From Alphaproteobacteria bacterium UBA6038 (GTDB taxonomy: Bacteria; Pseudomonadota; Alphaproteobacteria; Micropepsales; Micropepsaceae), in NCBI GenBank assembly GCA_002429315.1, contig DIZC01000038.1:1-64000 (forward strand): DNA of 64,000 nt. The letters run 5' to 3'. The notes under the pieces were generated by a model that had not been told where the DNA came from, made no database searches, and saw only the letters and a program-made list of their open reading frames with translations. The position numbers and the translations under genes are program-made. Positions 15,307 to 24,438 of the stretch are shown in pieces; the first letter of the stretch is position 1, and every line of letters starts with the position of its first letter.

Positions 15307-16812
15307 ATGAACGCAGTGATCGAGGCCATCGTGGCGCTGACGCCGAACCCGAATCCGCTTTCGATTGGCGCCGCTCTCGCTGGAACGGCCGCGCGCAAAG
15401 GCGATGCGTGGGCGATCAAATCCGGCGAGGAGACGCGGAGCTGGAACGAGCTGCACCGGCATACCAACCGGATCGCCCGCAGCCTGCTCGCGCGTGGCGT
15501 CAAGCATGGCGACCTGCTCACCATTGCGCTGCCGAACGGCCTCGGCTTTATCGAGGCCTGCTACGCCGCTTGGAAGATCGGCGCGATTCCGCAGCCGGTC
15601 TCCTGGCGCCTGCCGCTCATCGAAATGAAAGCCATCGCCGATCTGGCGCAATCGCCGGTGGTGATCGGCGAAGCGGAACTGGACATCGGCCGTCCGGTGA
15701 TTTCGACTGCGGACCTATTGGCGCAGTCGGACGACGAAGGCGACCTTCCGAACGCGATCTCGCCGTCCTGGAAGGCGCCGACCTCCGGCGGCTCGACCGG
15801 CCGGCCGAAACTGATCGTTGCCGGTTCGCCGGGCGTGGTTCAGGAAATCGGCGCCACGCTGTGGCGGATTTCCTCCGACGACATCGTGCTGATGCCGGGG
15901 CCGCTGTATCACAACGGCCCCTTCGTGACCGCTCTCCCGGCGCTGATGATCGGCGTACCCATTGTCGTGATGCCGAAGTTCGACGCCGAAGAAACGCTGC
16001 GCCTCATTGAGCAGCACCGCGCCACTTGGATCTATCTGGTGCCCACGATGATGAGCAGGATCTGGCGACTGCCGGAAGAGGTGCGGCGCCGATACGATCT
16101 GTCGTCGCTGAAGACGCTTTGGCATCTGGCAGCGCCGTGTCCGCCATGGCTGAAGGAAGAGTGGATCGACTGGCTCGGTGCCGATGTGGTTTGGGAACTG
16201 TATGGTGGCACCGAAGGCGTGGCCGCAACCATCATCAGCGGCGAGGAATGGCTTGCGCACAAGGGGTCGGTCGGCCGCATTGCGCTGGGCGGCGAGATCG
16301 AGGCGTTCTCGCCCGACGGCAAGATGCTGCCGCGGGGCCAAACCGGCGAGATCTTCATGAAGCGGAAGCCCGATCAGCCCTCCACCTACCGCTACATCGG
16401 CGCGGAAACGCGCGCGCTGCCCGGCGGGTGGGAATCCATCGGCGATATCGGCTGGCTGGATGATGACGGTTATCTTTATCTGGCCGACCGCCGCACCGAT
16501 ATGATTCTGGTGGGGGGCGCCAATGTGTATCCGGCGGAGGTGGAAGCGGCCATCGACGAGCATCCGCTGGTGCAGTCGAGCTGCGTGATCGGCATTCCGG
16601 ACGACGACCTCGGCAACCGCGTTCACGCCATCGTGCAGCCGCGCGAAGGGCTCACTTCGGCCGATCTCCAGGCGCATCTCGCCGATCGGCTCGTGCGCTA
16701 CAAGCGCCCGCGTTCCGTCGAATTCGTCAACGAGCCGTTGCGCGACGACGCCGGCAAGGTCCGGCGCTCGCAACTGCGCGAGCAGCGGATCGCTTCATCC
16801 CTCAATCGGTAA
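15307..16812 (+). CDS. AMP-dependent acyl-CoA synthetase/ligase
   Basis: 501 residues from ATG 15307 with GGAGAAGGAG upstream. ANL-superfamily motifs are present: the P-loop-like TSGGSTGRPK (about 155-164), YGGTEG (about 300) and the hinge region DIGWLDDDGYLYLADRRTDMIL, plus a C-terminal Lys in DDAGKVRRSQL. It forms an acyl-adenylate and then the CoA thioester; substrate class is not readable, but the block of lipid genes around it suggests fatty or aromatic acids. It is divergent from the haem-sensor/MscS pair, and its last 11 bases overlap the convergent serine hydrolase gene. Confidence 0.93.
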   Translation: MNAVIEAIVALTPNPNPLSIGAALAGTAARKGDAWAIKSGEETRSWNELHRHTNRIARSLLARGVKHGDLLTIALPNGLGFIEACYAAWKIGAIPQPVSWRLPLIEMKAIADLAQSPVVIGEAELDIGRPVISTADLLAQSDDEGDLPNAISPSWKAPTSGGSTGRPKLIVAGSPGVVQEIGATLWRISSDDIVLMPGPLYHNGPFVTALPALMIGVPIVVMPKFDAEETLRLIEQHRATWIYLVPTMMSRIWRLPEEVRRRYDLSSLKTLWHLAAPCPPWLKEEWIDWLGADVVWELYGGTEGVAATIISGEEWLAHKGSVGRIALGGEIEAFSPDGKMLPRGQTGEIFMKRKPDQPSTYRYIGAETRALPGGWESIGDIGWLDDDGYLYLADRRTDMILVGGANVYPAEVEAAIDEHPLVQSSCVIGIPDDDLGNRVHAIVQPREGLTSADLQAHLADRLVRYKRPRSVEFVNEPLRDDAGKVRRSQLREQRIASSLNR

Positions 16813-18052
16813 TCGCCGCATATACCAAAGTGCGGAGGTCGCGGCGGAGCGCCAGGCGGGCTTCGGTGCCCATCACCTGCGTCATGAACACGACCGTGAG
16901 GTCTTCCTTGGGATCGATCCAGAAAGCGGTGGCCGCGGCGCCGCCCCAGAAATATTCGCCGACGCTGCCCGGCACATGCGTCTTCGTCAGATCGCAGGTG
17001 ACGCCGCAGCCAATGGAGAAGCCCACGCCGGCATAGCCGGCTTCGCTGAACATCCCTTCCGCGGGGACCATGTCGGACATCATCCGTCCCCCCGGCAGCA
17101 GATTGAGGCTAAACATCTCGACCGTCTTGGGCGAGAGCAGCCGCACGCCGTCCAGCTCGCCGCCATTCAGCAGCATACGGCAGAAGCGCAGGTAATCGTG
17201 AGCAGTCGAGACAAGCCCGCCGCCGCCGGATTCCAGTTTGGGCGGCTCCAGATAGGGCGACTTCTGCGCATCGTCCTGCAGCTTCAGACCGCGACCTCCT
17301 TCCTTTGGCATGTAGCAGGAGGCGAAACGGTCGAGCTGGTTGGCCGGCACGGAGAACGCGGTGTCCTGCATGCCAAGCGGCCCGAAAATCCGGGTGCGGA
17401 GGAATTCGCCGAAGGTCTGCCCCGACAGCTTCTGTACTAGATAACCCAGCACGTCGATGGAGACGGAATAGTTCCAGTGATCGCCCGGCGAGAAATCGAG
17501 CGGGATGTTGGCAAGCTGCTCGACGAAGGCGTCGAGCCCGCCCGGCGTCTGAAAATCTCCGATCTTCTGACGGCGGTATTCGGCATCCACCGCGGTGCGG
17601 GTCATGAAGCCGTAGGTAAGGCCGGAGGTGTGGGTTGCGAGATCGATCACCTTCATGCGCCGCTTGGGCGGGGCGGTGATGTATTGGCCGGCAGTGTTGG
17701 TGGTGAGGCTGGGCACGCCGCTGACATACACCCGCAGGTTTTTCCACGAGGGGATGAAGGCGTGCAGGTCGTCGTCGAGCGCGATCTTGCCTTCCTCAAC
17801 CAGCATCATCAGCGCGACCGCCGTGATCGGCTTGGTCATGGAGTAGATGCGGAAGAGCGCGTCTTCCTGCATCTTTAGCCCGCGCTCGATGTCCATATGG
17901 CCGCTCAGGCCGGTGTGGGCCAGTTCGCCGCGGCGGAACACCTGCACGACGAAACCGGGCAAAAGGGCGGTGTCGACGTATTTCTCGGTCATCGCGCGGT
18001 CGAGGCGCTCAAGCCGCTCGTGCGACAGGTCGACGGATTCCGGTTTGGACAT
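16802..18052 (-). CDS. Beta-lactamase-fold serine hydrolase (class C-like esterase)
   Basis: 416 residues from the ATG at 18052, preceded by ATCGGAGGAAC. The catalytic SxxK motif is SMTK (FRIYSMTKPITAVAL, about residue 70) and the Tyr motif is WNYSV. There is no signal peptide, so a cytosolic EstB-like esterase or transesterase is more likely than an antibiotic-inactivating beta-lactamase. Similar enzymes are common beside acyl-CoA metabolism genes, as here. Convergent with the acyl-CoA ligase. Confidence 0.9.
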   Translation of the reverse strand: MSKPESVDLSHERLERLDRAMTEKYVDTALLPGFVVQVFRRGELAHTGLSGHMDIERGLKMQEDALFRIYSMTKPITAVALMMLVEEGKIALDDDLHAFIPSWKNLRVYVSGVPSLTTNTAGQYITAPPKRRMKVIDLATHTSGLTYGFMTRTAVDAEYRRQKIGDFQTPGGLDAFVEQLANIPLDFSPGDHWNYSVSIDVLGYLVQKLSGQTFGEFLRTRIFGPLGMQDTAFSVPANQLDRFASCYMPKEGGRGLKLQDDAQKSPYLEPPKLESGGGGLVSTAHDYLRFCRMLLNGGELDGVRLLSPKTVEMFSLNLLPGGRMMSDMVPAEGMFSEAGYAGVGFSIGCGVTCDLTKTHVPGSVGEYFWGGAAATAFWIDPKEDLTVVFMTQVMGTEARLALRRDLRTLVYAAITD

Positions 18053-18104
18053 GTGTTCCTCCGATAGCAGTCGCCGCAGCCTAACCCAAGTTCCTGCGAA
18101 TTGG

Positions 18105-18187
18105 CACGCGGAGGGCGCGGAGGACACGGAGGCGTTCGCTCCAGCGGCGATGACCGAAATGGATGACCACTCCGCGACCTCCGCGTG
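18105..18187. repeat. Long inverted repeat of the CGCGGAGG family
   Basis: The left arm CACGCGGAGGGCGCGGAG (18105-18122) pairs with CTCCGCGACCTCCGCGTG (18170-18187), with one mismatch in 18 and a 47-base loop. It lies in the gap between the divergent serine hydrolase and acyl-CoA dehydrogenase genes. It belongs to a different sequence family from the other palindromes in the window. Confidence 0.75.
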
Positions 18188-18279
18188 AGCTCCAGGCGGT
18201 ACACGGCGGCTGGAATCCAGTTGCGGGATTTTGGGCGCGGCGGTTAACGTGGTTCTGAAAAATATTCAGGGTGGTGGCG

Positions 18280-19608
18280 ATGGCCTGGGACTTTGAGACC
18301 GAGCCGGAATTCCAGACGAAGCTCGACTGGATCGACGAATTTCTCGAGAACGAAGTGGCGCCGCTGTCGCATCTGGGCCTCGGCGATGGGGGGGTGAAGT
18401 CCAAGGCGTACCAAAAGGCCATCCGCCCCTTGCAGAAGCAGGTGCGGGAGCAGGGGCTGTGGGCTTGTCACCTCACGCCGGAGTTGGGCGGGCAGGGCTA
18501 CGGCCAGGTGAAGCTCGCGCTGATGAACGAGCGGCTGGGCCGCGTGGCGCTGGCCCCGGTGGTGTTCGGCTGCCAGGCGCCTGACACCGGCAACGCGGAA
18601 ATCATCGCCCATTTCGGCACGGAGGAGCAGAAGAAGAAATATCTCTGGCCGCTGCTGAACAACGAAATCACCAGCGGATATTCGATGACCGAGCCGCAGG
18701 GTGGCTCCGATCCGCTCGCCTTCACCACGCGCGCCGACCTCGACGGCAACGAATGGGTGATCAATGGCGAGAAATGGTTCACCTCCGGAGCGCGCAATGC
18801 CGAGGTCCTGGTGGTCTATGCGGTCACCGATCCGGACCACAAGGATCCCTACCGCCGCATGAGCATGTTCCTCGTGCCGCGCGAAACGCCGGGTGTGGAG
18901 GTGCTCCGTTATGTCGGCGTTGGTTACGAGCGCGAAGGCAGCGAAGGCTACATCCGCTACGACAATGTGCGCGTGCCGTACGATGCGCTGCTGGGCCCGC
19001 GCGGCGAAGCGTTCGTGATCGGGCAGACGCGCCTCGGCGGGGGGCGCGTGCATCACGCCATGCGGACGGTGGGCCAATGCAAGAAGGCGCTCGACCTCAT
19101 GTGCAAGCGCGCGGTCTCGCGCACCACGCGCGGCGGCGGCAAAATCGCCGATTACCAGATGGTCCAGGAGCAGATCGCGGATTCGTGGATCGAGCTCGAG
19201 CAGTTCCGGCTGCTGGTGCTGCAGACCGCGTGGAAGATCGACAAGTACAAGGACTATCGCAAAGTGCGGAAGGATATCGCCGCGGTGAAGGTGGCGATGC
19301 CGAAGGTGTATCACGACATCGCCGCGCGCGCGATGCACATCCACGGGGCCTTGGGTGTGTCGAACGAGATGCCCTTCACCGGCATGCTCCTCGGCTCCAT
19401 GGTGATGGGTATCGCCGATGGGCCGACGGAAGTGCACAAGATCACCGTGGCGAAGCAGGTGCTGCGCGATTTCCGTCCCGACAACGATCTCTTCCCATCC
19501 TACCACCTGCCCAAGCTGAAGGAGGCGGCGCAGGACCGTTATCCCGACGTGGCGGCGATGCTGAAGGAAGAATGGGCGGCGCGCGCGGAATCCATCGATG
19601 CGCTGTGA
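18280..19608 (+). CDS. Acyl-CoA dehydrogenase
   Basis: 442 residues; start taken at the ATG at 18280 (MAWDFETEPEF), three codons inside the longest frame. The FAD-binding middle domain has the signature SGYSMTEPQGGSDPLAF; the C-terminal helical domain contains the GGGRVHHAMR and IHGALGVSNEMPF stretches typical of the ACAD10/11-like branch. It catalyses alpha,beta-dehydrogenation of an acyl-CoA with electrons passed to ETF. It is followed, across a palindromic element, by an acyl-CoA ligase in the same direction, consistent with a small catabolic operon. Confidence 0.94.
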   Translation: MAWDFETEPEFQTKLDWIDEFLENEVAPLSHLGLGDGGVKSKAYQKAIRPLQKQVREQGLWACHLTPELGGQGYGQVKLALMNERLGRVALAPVVFGCQAPDTGNAEIIAHFGTEEQKKKYLWPLLNNEITSGYSMTEPQGGSDPLAFTTRADLDGNEWVINGEKWFTSGARNAEVLVVYAVTDPDHKDPYRRMSMFLVPRETPGVEVLRYVGVGYEREGSEGYIRYDNVRVPYDALLGPRGEAFVIGQTRLGGGRVHHAMRTVGQCKKALDLMCKRAVSRTTRGGGKIADYQMVQEQIADSWIELEQFRLLVLQTAWKIDKYKDYRKVRKDIAAVKVAMPKVYHDIAARAMHIHGALGVSNEMPFTGMLLGSMVMGIADGPTEVHKITVAKQVLRDFRPDNDLFPSYHLPKLKEAAQDRYPDVAAMLKEEWAARAESIDAL

Positions 19609-19616
19609 TGGAAGAT

Positions 19617-19753
19617 TACCTCCCCCTTTGTGGGGAGGTCGGCGAGCGCAGCGAGCCGGGTGGGGGGTGGTGCCTATTACAAGCGGTCGCCCCCCACCCG
19701 ATTTGCCGTCGCTTCGCGCCGTCAAATCGACCTCCCCACAAAGGGGAAGGTAA
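19617..19753. repeat. Intergenic palindromic element between two acyl-CoA genes
   Basis: Arms TTACCTCCCCCTTTGTGGGG at 19617 and CCCCACAAAGGGGAAGGTAA ending at 19753 are inverted copies; the middle has GGTGGGGGGTGG pairing with CCCCCCACCCG. It fills the whole gap between the dehydrogenase and the ligase. The final GGGGAAGG is positioned to act as the ligase ribosome-binding site. A partial copy lies inside dnaE2 (2961-3034). Confidence 0.9.
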
Positions 19754-19758
19754 GTCGA

Positions 19759-21516
19759 ATGTCACAAACTACATCCAATCCAAAATGGCCGGCGATGTCG
19801 ATTGCGCAGGCGCATGCGCGGCTCACCGCGCCCGGCGCGCCGTTCGAGATGGAAGAGAAAACCATCCGCGGCATCAAAACGCGGGTGTGGAAGAACCAGC
19901 CGCCGACCTTGCGGGAATTGCTGGTCGCGGCGCGCGCGGCGTACGGCCCGCGCGAATTTCTCGTCTATGAAAACGACCGCGCGACCTACGACAGCTTCGC
20001 TCGCGCGGCGGTCGCCATTGCGCACGAACTCCGGAACCAGGGCAAGAAGGGCGATCGCGTTGCGCTCATCATGCGCAACCTGCCGGAGTGGCCGGCTGTG
20101 TTTTACGGTGCCGGCATCATCGGCGCCATCGTCACGCCGCTGAATGCGTGGTGGACCGGGCCTGAGCTGGAATACGGTCTCGTCGATTCGGGAGCCAAGG
20201 TCGCGTTCGTCGACGCCGAGCGGCTCGAGCGCATCGCCGAGCATTTGGTGAACTGCCCCGATCTCAAGCGCGTGTATGTCATCCGCTATTCCGATGAGCT
20301 GCCGAGCCCCATTGTGGCGCGGCTCGAAGACGTCATTGGGCCGGTGAACGAGTGGAGCAGGCTGCCGGACCGGCCGCTGCCCGATGTGCCGCTCGAGCCA
20401 GACGACGATGCCACCATTCTCTACACTTCCGGCACCACCGGTAAGCCGAAGGGCGCGCTCGGCACCTATCGCAACATGCTGTCGAACATCATGGCGTCGG
20501 GATGTTCCGCGGCGCGGAATTTCCTGCGCCGCGGTGAGGCGCCGCCGACGCCGAGCCCGAACGATCCGCAGCGTTGTTCGCTCCTGTCGGTACCGTTCTT
20601 TCATGCCACGGGCTGTTTCGCCGTTATGAATCCCACCCTCGCGGCCGGCGCGAAGATCGTCCTTATGCGCAAATGGGACCCGGAGCTCGCCATGCAGTTG
20701 ATCGAGCGCGAGAAGATCAACAGTGCGGGCGGGGTGCCGACCATCGCATGGCAGCTGATCGAGCATCCCAACCGGCACAAATACGATCTGTCGTCGCTTG
20801 AAAGCGTGGCCTATGGCGGCGCCCCGTCGGCGCCGGAACTGGTGCGCAAAATCCGCGAGACGTTTCCGAACTCGTTTCCCGGCCAGGGCTGGGGCATGAC
20901 CGAAACCTCCGCCACCTGCACCAGCCATTCCGCCGAGGATTACGAGCACCGGCCGGATTCCTGCGGGCCGGCGGTCCCGGTCTGCGATCTCAAGATCGTG
21001 TCGGTGGACGGCACGCGCGAACTGCCCCTCGGCGAAGTGGGCGAGTTATGGGCGAGCGGGCCGAACATCGTCAAAGGCTACTGGAACAAGCCGAAAGAGA
21101 CGGCTGACACCTTCGTGGACGGCTGGGTGAAGACCGGCGATCTCGCGCGGCTCGATGAGGAAGGCTTCTGCTACATCATCGATCGCGCCAAGGACATGCT
21201 GATCCGCGGTGGCGAGAACATCTACTGCGTGGAGGTCGAGAACGTCCTCTACGAACACCCCGCGGTGATGGATGCGGCGCTGGTGGCGATCCCACACCAC
21301 ACGCTCGGCGAAGAGCCGGGCGCCGTGGTGCATCTGAAGCCCGGCATGCACACGACGGAAGGCGAGCTGCGCGCGTTCGTCGCGGGTAAGCTCGCCGCCT
21401 TCAAGGTGCCAGTGAAGGTCCTGTTCTGGCCCGAGACGTTGCCGCGCAACGCCAACGGCAAGATTTTGAAGACCGAGCTGAAGAAGATCTTTGCTAGCGG
21501 ACAGGAGCGCGGCTGA
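19759..21516 (+). CDS. Long-chain-fatty-acid--CoA ligase family protein
   Basis: 585 residues from the ATG at 19759 (MSQTTSNPKWPAMSI); in-frame codons upstream belong to the repeat element. ANL motifs: YTSGTTGKPKGAL (about residue 218), GWGMTETSA, the GDLARLDEEGFCYIIDRAKDM hinge, and a catalytic Lys in PRNANGKILKTEL. The ribosome site GGGGAAGG comes from the palindromic element. It is likely co-transcribed with the acyl-CoA dehydrogenase, supplying its CoA-ester substrate. Its 3' end overlaps the convergent MFS gene by 23 bases. Confidence 0.93.
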   Translation: MSQTTSNPKWPAMSIAQAHARLTAPGAPFEMEEKTIRGIKTRVWKNQPPTLRELLVAARAAYGPREFLVYENDRATYDSFARAAVAIAHELRNQGKKGDRVALIMRNLPEWPAVFYGAGIIGAIVTPLNAWWTGPELEYGLVDSGAKVAFVDAERLERIAEHLVNCPDLKRVYVIRYSDELPSPIVARLEDVIGPVNEWSRLPDRPLPDVPLEPDDDATILYTSGTTGKPKGALGTYRNMLSNIMASGCSAARNFLRRGEAPPTPSPNDPQRCSLLSVPFFHATGCFAVMNPTLAAGAKIVLMRKWDPELAMQLIEREKINSAGGVPTIAWQLIEHPNRHKYDLSSLESVAYGGAPSAPELVRKIRETFPNSFPGQGWGMTETSATCTSHSAEDYEHRPDSCGPAVPVCDLKIVSVDGTRELPLGEVGELWASGPNIVKGYWNKPKETADTFVDGWVKTGDLARLDEEGFCYIIDRAKDMLIRGGENIYCVEVENVLYEHPAVMDAALVAIPHHTLGEEPGAVVHLKPGMHTTEGELRAFVAGKLAAFKVPVKVLFWPETLPRNANGKILKTELKKIFASGQERG

Positions 21517-22984
21517 GCGCGGCGGCATCCGTTCCGGCCGGCGCAGCCGTCGCCAGCGCAGCTTCTTCCGCAAGCCTCCGCACGTTCTCGCGGTGTGACT
21601 CCCGCGTGATGGGAAACGTGCCGATAATGGCAAGGGCGATGCCGTAGAGCAGGACGACGGACGGCAGATAGATTAACGCAAACTGCCGCACGATTTGCGG
21701 ATCGATGTGGCCTGGGACGGCATTGGTCGGAAAATGCGCCAGCCACAGCACAATGCCGGAGGCAAACACGCCGAGTCCCGTCACCGCCTTCTGGATGAGG
21801 CTGCTGCCGGCGAAGAAGATCCCCTCCGAGCGCCGGCCCGTCTTCAGTTCATTGTCTTCGACCACGTCAGCGATCATCGAGATCATCAGAACGGACGCGC
21901 CAATGGTAAGTGCGCCGGCGACGACGCCGAATGCGAACAGGATGGGCACCAGCGAAGCCGCCCCGTTCGGCGGGAAGAAGCCGGCGAGCCTCAGCACGAT
22001 CGGCACAGCCAGGATGATCAGGCCGATCGCGAAAAAAAGGATTGCGCCGTTGCGCTTGCCGAAGCGTCGCGAAATAGGAACCGCGATCAGGAACGCGAAG
22101 AACACGGCAATGAAGGTGGAAAGCGCCAGGATGAAAATCTGCACGTTCGACAGCTGCCAGAAGTACGTCTTGAGATAGATGTCGAGCGCGAACACGAGCC
22201 CGGTGGCGAGATTGGAAAAGATCGCGGCCACCATCAGGATGAGGAATGGCCGGTTTCCAAAAGTCGCCACGATCTCGCGGAAGTACACGCCGACGGAGAG
22301 GTGGCGGGTCGGCGGTTTGCGGAAATGCGGAATGAACCGGTGTGTGCCGGCCGCGGAAACGAGAATGGCGACGAACATCACGATGGCGGCGGTCAGCCCG
22401 TAGTGGCGGTAGCCGGTCTCGTTCAACTGACCGATCTTGTGCGTGGCATCGGGCGTGAGAAACACGATGTAGGCCAGCGCGAACATCGTCATGCCGCCAT
22501 ACCAGGCGCAGAAGACGCGGAAGTTCACAAAGCTCGTTCGCTGATCGTAATCGTCGCTGAACTCGGGCACCAGGGCGGAGCTGGGCACCTCATAGAAGCT
22601 AATGAAGGTTCGAACGACGACGGCGACCCCGAGCAGGTACAGAAACAGCGCTCCGTGACTCCAATGCGGCGGATTCCACAACAGAAGATAGGTGACCGCC
22701 ACTGGCAGGGCGGAGGCGTACATGAGCGGATGGCGGCGGCCCCAGCGGCTCTTCAGGTTATCCGAGAACTGCCCGATCACCGGGTCGATAAAGGCATCGA
22801 AGAAGAACGCGATGGCGATCGCGAGGCCGACAAGCTGGCCCGGCAGATGCATCACCTGATTGTAGAAGAGCAGCAAAATGGTCTGGAAGCCGTTGTCCTT
22901 CACGCCATACGCGACCGAGCCGACGCCATAGAAGATTTTCGTTCGAAGGCTGGTGAGTTCGCTCCTCGACGGCGGTTCGGCCAT
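21494..22984 (-). CDS. MFS transporter of the GPH (MFS_2) type
   Basis: 496 residues with about 12 membrane helices. The N terminus, KIFYGVGSVAYGVKDNGFQT, and the motif FDAFIDPVIGQFSDNLKSRWGRRHP (about 62-88) are typical of glycoside-pentoside-hexuronide:cation symporter-like carriers. In alphaproteobacteria many members of this branch are not sugar carriers, and the lipid-metabolism neighbours leave the substrate open. The plain ATG at 22984 gives the expected N terminus. Confidence 0.9.
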   Translation of the reverse strand: MAEPPSRSELTSLRTKIFYGVGSVAYGVKDNGFQTILLLFYNQVMHLPGQLVGLAIAIAFFFDAFIDPVIGQFSDNLKSRWGRRHPLMYASALPVAVTYLLLWNPPHWSHGALFLYLLGVAVVVRTFISFYEVPSSALVPEFSDDYDQRTSFVNFRVFCAWYGGMTMFALAYIVFLTPDATHKIGQLNETGYRHYGLTAAIVMFVAILVSAAGTHRFIPHFRKPPTRHLSVGVYFREIVATFGNRPFLILMVAAIFSNLATGLVFALDIYLKTYFWQLSNVQIFILALSTFIAVFFAFLIAVPISRRFGKRNGAILFFAIGLIILAVPIVLRLAGFFPPNGAASLVPILFAFGVVAGALTIGASVLMISMIADVVEDNELKTGRRSEGIFFAGSSLIQKAVTGLGVFASGIVLWLAHFPTNAVPGHIDPQIVRQFALIYLPSVVLLYGIALAIIGTFPITRESHRENVRRLAEEAALATAAPAGTDAAALSRAPVR

Positions 22985-23063
22985 TTTGCTCCCCGTTCAC
23001 GCGAATCGCGCTGAACGCGAGAATTTGCGCTATGGTGAGGTGTGTCAATCTGCGACCGGCTGA

Positions 23064-24365
23064 ATGGCGAATCGAGTCTTCCGGGAAAATTTCAGCGCCG
23101 CATTGCTGTTTACGACGGCCGGTCTTTTGGCCGGTGCTCTGATCGTGACCACGATGGGTGGCATCAGCTGGTGGATCGTTACAGCGGTCGCGCTCGCCGC
23201 GCTCGTGCTTGCGTTCGCCGCCCTACGGAATCGGACCGACTCTCAAAGGCAGATATCCGATGAGGTCGTGGAACCGTCGAGCCTGCCTTCGCTCGCCCGC
23301 GAGGTCATCGAGATAGTCCCGGACCCGCTGATGCTGCTCGGCAGCACCGGACGGGTGATTTTCGCCAATCGCGCGATGCACGCCGTCGTCGGCACCGAGG
23401 CGGAAGGGAAGCATGTGTCGGCGGTGATGCGTGCACCGGCCGTCCTGCAAGCGATCAAGCACACGTCCGGCACCGGCGAGCCGTCCAATGTGGGGTTCGT
23501 GGAGCGGGTGCCCGTCGAGCGGCACCACGAGGCGCACCTCACCCGAATGGACCACGCGCCGCACCTGACCGCCTTGTTGCTTCACGATTTGACCGCGCTC
23601 AAGCGCGCCGAGCAGGCTCGGGCAGATTTCATCGCCAATGCCAGCCATGAATTGCGCACGCCGCTCGCCTCGCTCACCGGGTTCATCGAAACCCTGCGCG
23701 GGCACGCTCGCGACGACGAAGCGGCGCGCGAGAAGTTCCTCGGAATCATGCAGGAAGAAGCGCAGCGCATGCGGCGGCTCATCGACGATCTGCTGTCGCT
23801 GACGCGCATCGAGCTGAACGAGCATGTGCCGCCCTCCGGTGAGGTCCAGCTCGGCGACATCGTACGCGATGCGGTAGCGACGCTTGCGCCGATCGCGAAG
23901 GCCGAAGACGTCGCGCTGATTTCCGACATTCCGTCGGATCTGCCTCCGGTGCGCGGCGAGCGGGACGATCTGGTCCAGGTGTTCCAGAACCTGATTCACA
24001 ACGGCATCAAGTATGGGAAGCCAGGCGGGCATGTCTGGATCAGCCTCAGCGTGCCGGCCGAGGCGTCGGCCTATGGCCGCGGCGGCCGGGCGATGGTGTC
24101 GGCGACAGTGCGCGACGATGGCGAAGGCATCCCGCGCGAGGCCATCCCGCGGCTCACGGAACGGTTCTACCGCGTCGATATCAAGCGCAGCCGCGAGCGC
24201 GGCGGCACGGGGCTGGGGCTTGCGATCGTGAAGCACATCGTCAACCGACACCAAGGCCGGCTCTCCATCGAAAGCCGGTTGGGGGAGGGCAGCACCTTCG
24301 CGATCCTGCTGCCCATCGCGGCTGCGGAAGAGAATTCCCCTGCCCCTGTCACGGAACTGATATAA
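23064..24365 (+). CDS. phoR: Phosphate-regulon sensor histidine kinase PhoR
   Basis: 433 residues: two membrane helices (about 11-31 and 35-55), a PAS domain (about 80-180, VIEIVPDPLMLLGSTGRVIF), a HisKA dimerisation domain with His195 in NASHELRTPLASLTGF, and a HATPase domain with VFQNLIHNGIKYG, DDGEGIP and GGTGLGLAIVKHI. It phosphorylates PhoB when phosphate is short. The usual alphaproteobacterial order is phoR-pstSCAB-phoU-phoB; here phoU follows phoR directly. Its last codons overlap a Pho box. Confidence 0.94.
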   Translation: MANRVFRENFSAALLFTTAGLLAGALIVTTMGGISWWIVTAVALAALVLAFAALRNRTDSQRQISDEVVEPSSLPSLAREVIEIVPDPLMLLGSTGRVIFANRAMHAVVGTEAEGKHVSAVMRAPAVLQAIKHTSGTGEPSNVGFVERVPVERHHEAHLTRMDHAPHLTALLLHDLTALKRAEQARADFIANASHELRTPLASLTGFIETLRGHARDDEAAREKFLGIMQEEAQRMRRLIDDLLSLTRIELNEHVPPSGEVQLGDIVRDAVATLAPIAKAEDVALISDIPSDLPPVRGERDDLVQVFQNLIHNGIKYGKPGGHVWISLSVPAEASAYGRGGRAMVSATVRDDGEGIPREAIPRLTERFYRVDIKRSRERGGTGLGLAIVKHIVNRHQGRLSIESRLGEGSTFAILLPIAAAEENSPAPVTELI

Positions 24366-24374
24366 AACTGTCAT
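24346..24374 (+). promoter_or_regulatory. Pho box upstream of phoU
   Basis: Three 7-base units at an 11-base period: CTGTCAC (24346), CTGATAT (24357) and CTGTCAT (24368), with spacers GGAA and AAAA. This matches the PhoB site (CTGTCAT repeats with AT-rich 4-base spacers). It overlaps the end of phoR and precedes phoU by 65 bases, so phoU-phoB should be induced by phosphate starvation. Confidence 0.8.
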
Positions 24375-24438
24375 AGAGACGTGGCGCTTTCATCTTATCT
24401 CTCTCGCGGCAGTGGCGTTCGCCGCCCATGGAATCGAA

